DNA of 64,000 bases from Macrocystis pyrifera (lineage: Eukaryota; Sar; Phaeophyceae; Laminariales; Laminariaceae), in contig JASSKH010000003.1 of the NCBI GenBank assembly GCA_031763025.1, positions 9,427,734-9,491,733 on the forward strand, given 5' to 3'. The position numbers and the translations under genes were made by a program. This document shows, one piece after another, positions 34,601 to 43,400 of the stretch. Within the stretch, counting starts at the first letter, position 1, and each line of letters begins with the position of its first letter. The notes beneath the pieces were generated by a model. The model saw only the letters and a program-made list of their open reading frames with translations. It had not been told where the DNA came from and searched no databases.

Positions 34601-37171
34601 AACGGGATGTGTTAGAAGAGGAGATGAGGAAAATAGACGAATGTGACATGGAGGAGTTTGATACAATGAATAGCAGCGAGAAAAACGATCGCTATCCTGG
34701 GAGATAGATGGATGGTGGCCACAGGAGGCCAAACAGGAAGGGGATAAGATCAGCAAAAAGTTTCCATGTAATATATGGAAACAACGTAACGAGCGCCAAA
34801 TTGTTGGAGGTGTCTCTATTAGGAGTAGGAACGGTGCTCCGTCTCGAAAGGGATGCGTGGTCAATGGTCACATGACTAAGACAAGCAACAAATGAGTACG
34901 CCCCCCCCCCCCGCCCCCCGTTGACAACTTCAAAGCTTCCAGACCGTCCTCGCGGAATCGCCTGCTCGGCACGAAATTATCTTGCCGTACCAAACCTGAG
35001 ACCACCTCGAAGCGGGGTGGTGCAGACGAAACGCCGAGTGTCCATGGTGCTGTAAAAACTGCTGTGAACATACCGTAGAAAACAACAGAGTACACACAAC
35101 AACTAAGGGCCGCTCCTAACGAACCGAAAAAAAATCACGATTCGTGACTTTTTGGCATGCCAAAAGATCACGACCCGTGACATTTCAGTTCTAACGAAAA
35201 AAAAAGCCGAAAAACGTCGCGTTTCGTGATATTTTCAAATAGTAAAAATTCCGATATTTCAAACCCAACGTTTTTCTGGAGGTGGGGTCAACTCTCGAGA
35301 GTGGGGCACGGCCACGCCGGGCTGGGCCGTCCGCACCTGGCCCAGCCCGTGATATATTCGAATCGATGGCCAAGGCCTGACCCAGCCTGCGAGATTCCGA
35401 TTTCACCGACCGTCCGCCAAGCTCGGTTCGCGAGATTGCATCTCGCAGGCCGTCTGCCCGGCCTGGCCTGTGACATCCTCAGGTCATTTTCGCGTTTGTC
35501 TTCCAGCAGTGGCTCCTCCTCCTCGAAATTTCGAGGCCACAACCTCCTCGTTAGCCCGCGCCCAGCGGTGTCTTTGGGTAGCTGCCCGTTGTCGGCAAGC
35601 GACGTACCAAGCAGAGTCTGCCATGCCCCTATACCGACCTTCGGATACCGTTGGTGCGCGTGGGTTGCGTAGTGCCTTGATGAGGCGTATTTTGAGACAC
35701 GACAAATTTCGCGAATCGTGCTTTTGTTTTTTTTTTAGGGAAAAGCTAAAAAAAAATGGCGTCATGAATCGTGATTTTTTGTTGTTGTGATTCACGACAA
35801 AAAAATCACGATTCACAACAAAAATCTCACGAATCGTGATTTTTTTTGCTCGTTAGGAGTGGCCCTAACTGAAGCACATCGCACACCCCAAAAGAGAAAA
35901 AGTGAAACCAGCGTAGTACGCATGTATGCATGTACATACTATTAATACGTACTTTTACGTACGACGTACGAGTACAGAGTTTATACGTCAATGCAGAAGA
36001 ATTTCAACCGAGGGAGGGCAGACGCATACGGAGAGAAAACGCGGTGTACGTATGGCCTCTCTGATTGGTTTAAAGTTGGCCAAAATCAGTCGAAAGCTAG
36101 ACAGAGTAGAAAAAATCAGGTGTTCCTTGGCCTTTTCGTGCCAAAATCAGTTACAATGTCAGCTTGGCCAATAGCAGGGCTCCTGGTGTGTGTTTTGTAC
36201 TTGTTTTTAGCATGTAACTGTTTTTGGCACGAAAGTGGCCAGGTATACCTGATTTTGGCAAAAACTAAAAACAATCGTTAAAAAAAGCAATGTTGCTTGC
36301 CAACAACCAAACTCTACGTCCGAAAACTACTATTACGGGGGACCATAGTAAATAGGACCCATGGTACACACAAAAACCTATATATTTACCTACTTTCACT
36401 AACAAAATTTGGTCCCATTAACTATGGACCCCCGTAATACGTGCATTGTACATACCTGGTACGACATGTACCTACCTCCCTGTTTCCTCGGCCCTACCCC
36501 CTCCAACCGGAAGGGCCAAGTCTCCCCACGCTATTAATGGACACTTCCGGAGAAGCATTGAACGACGATCGATATCGATCGGTGCTTCTACAGTCTCTGC
36601 ATTTGTACCAGCATACTGATTGATGTGGAGTAGTCAGCAGTGTAGTGGGACAGACAGACTGCCAGGTACCAAATTTGAAGTTTCGAAGGTGACACGTCGC
36701 AGACAAAGCAAAGTGAAGAAAAGCCGAGACTGCTGTGCAGGGGGTGGCCTTGTTCCCTTGTTTGGCGTCCCGACAGCGCTGCTGCAGAGGATACATTCAC
36801 CAAGGGCGATATGAATATTGCCGTACGTTATTCATTCGTAGATATTCGCGTCACATTATACGTGACGCTGCTGTTGCTGCTGCTGAACTGAACTGCTGTG
36901 CTGTGAGCTGCTCTACTCTCTGGATACCGTCCGTCGTGGCGTTCATAAAGATTCCTTGACATGTTGAATGCGGATTGTGAAGGTCATGGGGCACAAGGTC
37001 ATGTATGCATGGTTTGTACAAAATTATGGTTTGAAAAATCTCTGTAAAAAACTCATCATGCAGCTTTCTACAGCACAGTCGATCGTGCCCTTCTTTACAA
37101 CATAGCTGGAACGAGCACGTACCAACGAAATGAACCATGCACCTGAAACACTCTAGCGGCATCTTGCTCAT
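21118..37171 (-). CDS. 2-oxoglutarate/Fe(II) oxygenase (isopenicillin-N-synthase-like), 8 exons
   Basis: Predicted non-heme iron oxygenase that couples 2-oxoglutarate decarboxylation to substrate oxidation; the substrate cannot be told. Exons: 37171-37143, 30936-30796, 27628-27319, 26435-26018, 25052-24964, 22995-22854, 22327-22261, 21256-21118; about 444 residues. Features in order: N-terminal GKAFGRGGLGIAVVAGVPD; FALGWSHGRETL and KGSFYANPCFDDPF; CKGRLLHYF; iron-binding H-x-D in WCGWHHDHSSITG; GLYIRSRE; LLFQIGETTQVHSGG and the second iron His in LQATPHAVR; probable 2OG-binding Arg in GVSREAFAVFMQPEW; C-terminal MCFGDFTEATNASYY. All intron phases match. Two 1-nt slips break frame: a 4-G run (27439-27442) in exon 3 and a low-complexity G-rich stretch around 26161-26170 in exon 4. 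These are sequence errors or early decay. Exon 4 also inserts an unusual Ser/Thr/Gly/Glu-rich linker before the H-x-D. Exon 1 is the weakest part. Confidence 0.85.
21430..21760. repeat. Degenerate AAGCA pentamer tract
   Basis: Irregular (AAGCA/AAGCG/AAACC) pentamers fill much of oxygenase intron 7. Confidence 0.7.
22261..22327 (-). CDS. Oxygenase exon 7
   Basis: Encodes GVSREAFAVFMQPEWGES and MDVPR. The Arg of SRE is the likely 2-oxoglutarate carboxylate ligand. Phase 1 in, phase 2 out. Confidence 0.9.
22579..22621 (+). repeat. ~43-nt poly(C) run
   Basis: Homopolymer in oxygenase intron 6, flanked by further C/T-rich sequence. Its length is unreliable in most assemblies. Confidence 0.9.
22854..22995 (-). 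CDS. Oxygenase exon 6 with distal iron His
   Basis: Acceptor CTCGCAG, 34 nt after a SINE poly(C) tail. Encodes GALVKATLPPGES, LLFQIGETTQVHSGG and LQATPHAVRSTTQ. The His in TPHAVR is the expected third iron ligand. Confidence 0.92.
23030..23217 (-). mobile_element. SINE-like repeat, copy 2 (intron 5 of oxygenase)
   Basis: Inverse complement of the unit, sense to the oxygenase gene. Its poly(C) tail ends 34 nt before the exon 6 acceptor. A further long G run (about 23233-23302) lies at its 5' side. Confidence 0.82.
24700..24935. repeat. Degenerate CCCAGC/CCCAC pentamer tract
   Basis: Irregular C-rich pentamers just beyond the exon 5 donor, inside oxygenase intron 5. No coding signal. Confidence 0.7.
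24964..25052 (-). CDS. Oxygenase exon 5
   Basis: Acceptor TTGCAG, phase 1 in and phase 0 out. Encodes LVPAVLYDADGRETDSKDPK and CGLYIRSRE, the strand pair following the H-x-D. Confidence 0.9.
25567..25620 (+). repeat. (CAG)n microsatellite
   Basis: About a dozen perfect CAG triplets, then interrupted ones, in oxygenase intron 4. It creates spurious poly-Ala and poly-Leu frames. Confidence 0.95.
26018..26435 (-). CDS. Oxygenase exon 4 with H-x-D and low-complexity linker
   Basis: Begins YIASVHSGYEEGKLERIVSS and CKGRLLHYF, continues into an Asn/Ser/Thr/Gly/Glu-rich linker of ~80 residues, and ends with DWCGWHHDHSSITG (iron ligands). The last part is in another frame from the first; a length error in the G-rich homopolymer around 26161-26170 would account for it. 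The linker is far longer than the short spacer usual at this point in the family. Confidence 0.8.
26870..27286 (+). mobile_element. LINE-A 3' fragment, copy 2
   Basis: Matches the last ~220 bp of the LINE-A copy at 31624-34918 (GCTAT-CT-GGAGA, GGCCACAGG, GGTCAATGGTCA) and ends AAGTACG followed by poly(C). An internal duplication repeats AATGTTTTCC-TAAAATACA around 27045-27140. It is inserted antisense in oxygenase intron 3. Confidence 0.8.
27319..27628 (-). CDS. Oxygenase exon 3 (one-base frame slip)
   Basis: Acceptor CTATAG. Encodes FASLPAETRTKYEHPASSFA, GWSHGRETL, KGSFYANPCFDDPFPGD, then HPNVWPDVEVPELSTAFKGL and MVARQCDR. The two halves are in different frames. One surplus base in the 4-G run at 27439-27442 explains this, and removing it makes the 310-nt exon fit its flanking phases. 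The acceptor lies 35 nt downstream of a SINE poly(C) tail. Confidence 0.85.
27664..27941 (-). mobile_element. SINE-like repeat, copy 3 (intron 2 of oxygenase)
   Basis: A near-complete unit: the 5' part reads TCTGGAAGTGGCTACACCGG and the 3' end is poly(C), 35 nt before the exon 3 acceptor. Sense to the gene. Confidence 0.85.
28277..28381. mobile_element. Palindromic MITE copy 3
   Basis: TTACGGGGGACCTATAGTAA at one end and ACTATGGTCCCCCGTA at the other, in oxygenase intron 2. Confidence 0.88.
28390..29760. repeat. GGTACC/ACCCGGGTACC-rich palindromic region
   Basis: Many overlapping GGTACCC and CCCGGGTACC words, plus a larger hairpin. 29039-29160 (containing GGATATCCCTCACCATA and AAAAAGCTGTCGGGGTCTC) is inverse to about 29240-29340. 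Further CGGTACCG/TTCGGTA words occur at 29520-29780. Probably a decayed hairpin transposon within a simple repeat. Confidence 0.65.
30090..30705 (+). mobile_element. LINE-B 3' fragment (intron 2 of oxygenase)
   Basis: Begins at the end of the LINE-B reading frame (GGAGACGGCAGGCAGGGTAG) and runs through its 3' untranslated region (TGTGACCACAGAGCT, GATGTCGACGGGTAGAAAGA), ending in ACACACA. Its start just inside the frame is a typical 5' truncation. Confidence 0.8.
30796..30936 (-). CDS. Oxygenase exon 2
   Basis: After a pyrimidine-rich tract ending GTCGCAG. Encodes the N-terminal GxGLGI-type segment (YEELAEDRDLQGVVGKAFGR, then GLGIAVVAGVPDIAQLRRDL). Ends in phase 2 at AG|GTATAT. Confidence 0.85.
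31759..32478 (+). pseudogene. LINE-A endonuclease region
   Basis: A 239-codon frame from the 5'-truncated EEP endonuclease (GDFN; D-x-x-x near ILDFIVVE; TDH catalytic His) into the linker before the RT. It nicks target DNA in intact relatives. The frame ends in a lysine-rich stretch at a stop. Confidence 0.8.
32816..34238 (+). pseudogene. LINE-A reverse transcriptase region
   Basis: RT motifs spread over two frames with a break near 33180-33300: NYRGMALLSTVGKTF and GQAGFRPN in the first; DVQKAYDTVW in the gap; then GVAQGCTLSP, LMFADDFVGIS and YLGAEISKDCSWDTHI in a 313-codon frame. The YADD/FADD Asp pair is intact. Confidence 0.85.
35107..35865. mobile_element. PIF/Harbinger-like non-autonomous element, 759 bp
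   Basis: Ends are GGGCCGCTCCTAACGA and, inverted, GGGCCACTCCTAACGAG, followed inside by A-runs and ATCACGATTCGTGA blocks. It is flanked by TAA duplications (35104-35106 and 35866-35868). GGGCC termini plus a 3-bp TAA duplication are hallmarks of PIF/Harbinger transposons. The GC-rich middle (35270-35660) has a 148-codon frame without recognised motifs. It interrupts the TIR element, whose flanks rejoin as ACAACAAC|CTGAAGCACATCGC. Confidence 0.85.
36333..36437. mobile_element. Palindromic MITE copy 4
   Basis: TTACGGGGGACCATAGTAAA and CTATGGACCCCCGTAA, flanked by TA on both sides. In oxygenase intron 1. Confidence 0.92.
37143..37171 (-). CDS. Oxygenase exon 1 (start codon)
   Basis: Encodes MSKMPLECF plus two bases, followed by a GT donor. 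Phase 2 joins to exon 2, giving LECFRYEELAEDRDLQGVV, a sensible N-terminus for the family. I chose it because phase, position and the divergent layout fit. It is very short, so another first exon is possible. Confidence 0.4.
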
Positions 37172-37347
37172 CTTCTTCTCGACGCGAGCTATGACGATGA
37201 CGAGGCTTCAAACCAATGGGAATGACATTGCTTCAAACGAAAACTAACTGCGATTAGGGTTTCATAACCTAAATGGAGGCGTGTATAGACAGGGAATCCT
37301 AACCTCCACGTTTTCGTGATCTCTCGCCAAAAAATCCCGCGCCAGCG
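37172..37347. promoter_or_regulatory. Predicted bidirectional promoter (176 bp between divergent starts)
   Basis: Separates the proposed ATG codons of the oxygenase (minus) and the DHHC transferase (plus). It holds a CCAAT box (AACCAATGGG, 37211-37220) and a telobox-like TTAGGGTTT (37254-37262). No clear TATA box is seen. That so short a spacer survives between genes otherwise inflated by insertions suggests it is functional. It depends on both first-exon calls. Confidence 0.5.
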
Positions 37348-37411
37348 ATGAACACGGGCGGGGCCATCCACCACATGGACGATGTGGAGGCCCAGGAGGG
37401 CACGAGCTTCG
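37348..37411 (+). CDS. DHHC gene exon 1 (start codon)
   Basis: Encodes [21 protein letters not shown] and one base, then a strong donor (TTCG|GTGAGT). Phase 1 joins to the exon at 49453 to give SFVSAGHDM. The implied first intron is 12.0 kb, so extra small exons or a different start cannot be excluded. Confidence 0.5.
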
Positions 37412-40400
37412 GTGAGTGTGCCCCTCCGCGTCAGTCAGCGTTTTGTCACGTCGCACCTGCGCGAAGAGCTCTTAATATGTTGGCGACGAACGACACATCA
37501 ATACTTCACATAACGCTAGTACTTCTCGACTCTTTGATATTCGATTAATCGAACACTCACCTGCCCAACATCCTCGGCTGGAGATGCCTTTGGGCTTTGG
37601 GGGACATCGGGCATGCCCGCTGTTCTTCCCTGGGCCTTGTTCCGACCTATGATATGACACGGAAGTCGTTGCGCCAACTCTTGATGTGCATGCCTCCCTC
37701 GCAAGCGTTCACTGCTGCTATCGTAGGATGCGGCTAGCGGTAGGCGCGGCTTTGGGCTAAAGGCTAAAGGCGGGGAGACACTTTGACGCTCGGATGTAGG
37801 ACTCTCTCGCGTCGAATCGACCAATATTCGACACTCTCCTTGTAAAGTTTTGCTGCTTTGCGTATCTTGTGTGTGTCGGCTGCTGCTGCTGCCGCGGTCT
37901 AGATGCTTTTCCGTACCCACACGCCGTGGGGAGACAGACTCCGAAGATCGTCGGACAGAGCGAAAGAGAGGGAGAAGAGCTGCTGTCTGCTCGTTGTGCA
38001 CGTACACGTGTGCTTATACAGGAGTACCTGGTTTAAATATATGATTCTAACCGGCTGGTGCTGAGGTTCTAACTGACAAGAGTGACTGGCTGCTGTTGGT
38101 GCGATGTATCATACAGTAGCTCGTACCGGTATGTACGGCGACGGTAAGGTACGGTGCAAGGTACGACGGCTCCTATCCCAGCCTTTTAGCTCATGATATA
38201 TCATGTACCAGGTACATCCCTGCCATACACTTGGGATATATACATAGTTAGTGCATACACGATCCATTGTCTGTTCTTTCTTCGATGGCGGCAGGCAGTA
38301 TGTTTTGATTAGACTTGATGTTGAGACTGCACGCGGGCACCGCCTGGCTTCAACGTGTGATGATACGCAATACCCTCCTGGCACGCAACGTGTGCAACCC
38401 AGTCGTTGAGCAGCGGTTTTTCTGTGCGTGCGCATGACCAAATATAATAGTTTACCTCAATACCCTCCCTACCTACGTCGTACCAGGTAAGTCGCAGGTG
38501 ACACTCGTGCTCGTATCATAGCCCCCCTTTAATGGGGCTTCGGAGGGGTGGAGTGGCTCGTCCACCCGACGCTTTGTGGGCTGTTGCTCCGTTCACGCGG
38601 GGGCGGGTTGCACTCGATATCATGAACGGCCGATGCTATTACCTGGAACAGTTGATACTTTTAGTGTGATGCCCGAACCATAATGTGAACGATACGATAG
38701 TAATGATGCAAGGCGTTGCTGCAGTCAGCCGTAATCCCCGCACCTACATAGGCAAAGTTTGTTGAGTGTCGAGCGTTTATGGACCATACCAGGTACGTAC
38801 TGACAACTGACTGTGCCGGTTTTCGGATTTGATTTTTGTGGTTGGTGGTGTGGTCGCACCCATATCTAAGTACAGCAGTAATACAGCAGTTCAGCACTTC
38901 AAACCTGGGTCCCAAAAGAGACCACTCTAGCCGCGAATATATAATATCACCCGTATCTTAAGTACGGCAGTAATACAGCAGTTCAGCACGCCAAACCTGG
39001 GTCCCAAAAGAGACCACTCTGGCCGCGAATATATAATATCACCCGTATCTTAAGTACAGCAGTAATGCAGCAGTTCAGCACGCCAAACCTGGGTCCCGAA
39101 AGAGACCACTCTGGCCGCGAATATATAATATCACCCGTATCTTAAGTACAGCAGTAATACAGCAGTTCAGCACTTCAAACCTGGGTCCCAAAAGAGACCA
39201 CTCTAGCCGCGAATATATAATATCACCCGTATCTTAAGTACAGCAGTAATACAGCAGTTCAGCACGCCAAACCTGGGTCCCGAAAGAGACCACTCTGGCC
39301 GCGAATATATAATATCACCCGTATCTTAAGTACGGCAGTAATACAGCAGTTCAGCACGCCAAACCTGGGTCCCGAAAGAGACCACTCTGGCCGCGAATGT
39401 ATTAATATTACGGGGGTCCATAGTTAATAGGACCTATGGTATACTGAAAAACCTATACATTCACCTATTTTTACTAAGAATATTTGGTCCTATTTACTGT
39501 GGTCCCCCGTAATAGTACACTTTTGATACCGACTTCCAGCTTCAGGATCCAACCAGGGGCTAAATTTCCCGCCAGAGCTGTCTATGGACTATGTGTGTGT
39601 GTTGTTCACATTAAACCGTTCTTCTCCTCGTCGACATCCAGCAAGCCCAGTGTCCGTGCTGATTCTTCACCCTAGAAAGATACGAGCTCTGTGGTCACAG
39701 ACTACGACACAGAGATAACACACCGTAATAATGCATTAATAGCCTACGCAATACCATGCCTTCGCACTAGGTGCGGCCGACACAACATACATACATAATC
39801 CAGCAACCAAAATACACCATAAAGAAAGAGAAGCAACGAAGAAACCAAACCGAAAAAGAAAAAGAAAAAGAAAAGGAGAAGAATCCCAAAACCCCAAATA
39901 AATAAATAAAATGGGAAGCCAAAGCTCAGACACATACTTACCCCGAGCATGAGCCAAAAGGGACGTGCAAGGGGAAAGATACGAGAAGGAAAAAGGGGAC
40001 TATGCATCCCGGTGAACACTTAACTAAGTAAAAAGAGCAATAATGAGTGGGCCAGAATACGCTCGTCACCCACCCACTATGTAGTACTTCTTTCATAAGG
40101 ATAAGAAGGGAAAAATATAGGAAAGAGTTAAGTCATGGAAAAAAATCAAAGTACATACCGAACGGTCGCAGTAGTTGGCGGTACGAGTAGCAAAGAAAAG
40201 TCCAACCTATTAGTCGGCCTGGTACCTTGCTACCCTATCTGCGGTCTCTCTGCTACTCTCTTCTACCGCGGTTTCCCTTCTACTCCTCCTGTTTCCCCCC
40301 CTGCCCCCATACACTTGTACGGTGTTCCTTCTACCCCTCCTGCTGTTACCCCTCCCCCCATTCCCTCTAACACTACCTGCAGCGGATGCACGGCGCTGTC

Positions 40401-43400
40401 TACTCAGCTTTGCCTCAGCCTCGTGCCACCTGCCCATGAACTGTTCAGCTGCTTCGAGGATTCCCCGGTACCACTTTCCCGTCTGTTTTGCTGCAGTGGG
40501 CCATAGTGCGGTCCCAACTCCAAAGACTAAGGGGGAGTCTTCCGTTGATCCCCCGGTGGCTTTGAACACTCTAAGGTCCTCAGCAATGGCCCTTGTAAAT
40601 AGGACCTACGGTACACACGAAAACCTATATATTTCACTTTTTTTACTAAAAATATGCGGTCCCATTTAGTATGGTCCCTCATGATATTAATATTACTATC
40701 CAGTGTCTGGTACCTGACAGGAAGTATGGTGTCAAACGAACCGCACTGGTGAACGAAGGGAAAGAGAAAAGCTGCTGGCGATGATGCGAATCACTCAGCG
40801 AACGACCCGTTGTTCATGAACACGTCTTGTATTTCCTGTGTTCACTGCCCACACTGGCTGTTTGTTGCCCGTTGATTCTAGTGGTACTGATATCTACCCC
40901 GCGGTGGGGAGGGGGGGGGGGGGGGGGGCCTGCTGTATGTGACCCCCGGATCTGAGTTCCGATTACGTGCGTGGGAGGGAGAAAGAAAAGAAGGGCGGAG
41001 CTATTACAGCAGTAGATGGGGAGAGAATAAGAGAAAGGTACCACAGGCAGGTATCATACTCGCAGTCTTTCGGTATTTTTTTGACGAGTTTGAGTTCACA
41101 CGTTTGTACATGAAAAATACCACTGACTGCCACCCCAACAGAGGGTGCGCAGAATCATTATTTTGTATTTGTTTGTCTATCAACGTAGACTACAGCAGCA
41201 GTACGAGTACGAACACTGGTCTATCAATCGTCCAAGTTTACGTCGCAGTTGTATTATGTACTTGGAAGTGTATCGTATGAATACAACATCGTAGTACGTA
41301 GCATGAAGGTAAAACATTTCTTCGTGTATGAATCAGGTATATATGAATACTATTCATATAATAAAAGCCGAACGACAATGGACAACGAAAGCGCAGACTG
41401 TTAATACTACTGCTGCGCAGTATGTGAGATATCTCCTCGATCTCACAGCAGTTCATGTTTTTTTTTTTGTTGGGTTTTTTCATTTTCTGTAAAAAATAAA
41501 CAATTCCATAATATTAAGGCTCATGACCAACCAAACAGCCCAGCCCTGCGGTAGGTTCTTGGTTCCTGTTATTAACACCTGGTATATATATATATCGTAT
41601 TTATCATGATTCGTGGCTTAGTCTCTACTCTGTGCCTGGTATGTAGGACGCAGTGGTGCTGTTTCTTCAGCTTGTTCGATTTGAGTGTCTGCCGCACACA
41701 TCTCCTGACAGCTGAGGGAGGCACGACAGATTTTTCTTTTTATCTTTCTCCTTTTTATCCTTGATTTGTTTCTTTGCTTTCTGTTTAGCTTCTTTTTTTT
41801 GTTTTGTTTCGTGTTTTTTTTTTGTGTTATCTAGTTTATAGAATGTGTGTGTGTCGTGTCGGCCGTATCCAGTATGATGTGACGTGGCATTGCGTTGTTC
41901 ACTTTGCTTACTGCATAACAATGTACTAGGTACTCTCTCTGTGGCGTAGCTTTGTGACCACAGAAGAACTTGTATCTCTCTACGTAGGATTGAAGAATCG
42001 ACACGGACACTGGTTGTGCTGGATATCGACGAGTAGAAAGAACGGTTTAAGGTGAACACACACATAGGGGCCGCCCGGCGATGGTCGATCCGCACGTCTA
42101 CACTCGTGTTTTTTTGTTTTTGTTTCGTTTTGTTTTTTTTTGTTTTTTTTTCGGGTGTACGTACGAGTATAATACCATGGACACGTTTCCGGTGTTACTT
42201 GATGGCAAGTGATGTGTGTGTGCTTTACATTATACCGTTCTTTCTACCCGTCGACATCCAGCACAACCAGTGTCCGTGCCGCTTCTTCAATCCTAGAGAG
42301 ATACACGTTCTGTGGTCACAAAACTACGCCACAGCAGCAGAGATACGTACTCTACATCATTATGCAGCAAGCAGAGTAGACAACGCAATGCCTGCTGGAT
42401 ACGACGGGCACGACATACACATTCTATGAAAGAGAGAACCAAAGGGGATTTTTTTTTTTTTTTAAACAGAAATCGGTATACCACGCGGTAGCAGTAGCAG
42501 TAGCAGTAGCAGCAGCAGCTGGTTTGTTATTATTAATATCACGGGGGGCCATAATAAATACCAATAGGACCTACTGCTGCTGTACACTCGAAACACCTAT
42601 CAATGTATCTTTTTTTACTCGCAATACTTACTCGTAGTCCTATTTACTATGGACCCCCGTAAGAGTACGGCTTCCCTCACGGACTGGTGCTGCTGCTGCT
42701 GCTGCTGCTGTGCGCACGAGGGATGTGATTACATTAGTGGTCCGGTGTCTGTTGAGCGCAGCACGCGCCGCATGCGCGCAAGCCCCCCGCAGGGCCCCCC
42801 CCGGGAGGGCCGTCGGAGGCCGAAAAAGTGCGATATATGCTCGAATATATGCCCGAAGACCAAGTATTACGGGGGGCCATAGTAAATAGGACCAAAATTT
42901 GTTGGTAAAATACGGAAATTTAGAGGTTTTTGTGATCGCCGTAGGTCCTATTTACTATGGCCCCCCGTAATAATAAAGTGCGTTTAGACGCCTCCCGCAC
43001 CTCGAAAAGGCGTGTAGCGGAATCAGAACCTAATTTTTTTTTTTGTTCTTGTTCGTAGGGCGAATAGAAAAAGGGCCTAAAAATGAAATTCGCCTGCGGC
43101 GAATTGAAAAAGGGGGCTCATTTTTTTTTCGCCAAAGGCGAATTTGAAAAAGTGTTTCGATTTTTGGGGGAAAAGTTACGCGCCCAAAATCGCGTGTTAC
43201 GCTCCGCGGCTGCTGCGGAAAACGACTATTTTGACCTAAGTGTTGCGCCAGCGCAACAGCTTATTATATCCCAGGTGCGCACTCTTTCGTACGTTTGATT
43301 GTTTTCTCTCATCGAGATGCATTTTCTTGTCGCAGCCTGTTTTGTGACCACAGGCAGGATTTCAGGGAGGTGAGTTAATGTGAGAACGTTTCCACCATCA

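Larger units (their letters stand above)
31624..34918 (+). mobile_element. LINE-A non-LTR retrotransposon (5'-truncated, decayed)
   Basis: About 3.3 kb flanked by a 13-bp target duplication (CGTTGACAGCTTC at 31611-31623, CGTTGACAACTTC at 34919-34931) that the uninterrupted relative near 7415 carries once. Order: EEP endonuclease fragment (VLVGDFNSRIG, ILDFIVVE, TTDHCLTW), then reverse transcriptase (FKKGDKADPGNYRGMALLST, EGQAGFRPN, FLDVQKAYDTVW, GVAQGCTLSPNLFKIYINDL, active site FADD, TYLGAEIS). At least four frame breaks and a stop make it inactive. The 3' end reads GAGTACG then poly(C) instead of poly(A). Confidence 0.9.
31311..36268. mobile_element. TIR element copy 2, carrying two nested insertions
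   Basis: Inverted ends share CCAAAATCAGGTATACCTG (right end 36240-36259, inverse; left end at 31319-31336 with one mismatch). After removing the LINE-A (31624-34918, plus duplicated target) and the Harbinger-like element (35107-35865) the element is ~0.9 kb. It parallels the uninterrupted copy at 7098-7790. The 12-bp CAGGTATACCTG in the ends is itself palindromic. No transposase. The whole nest sits in oxygenase intron 1. Confidence 0.7.

Noticed and set aside
38856..39407. CRISPR-like regular repeats
   Set aside because: Whole 92-bp units repeat without unique spacers, in an intron of a eukaryotic gene; it is an ordinary tandem array.
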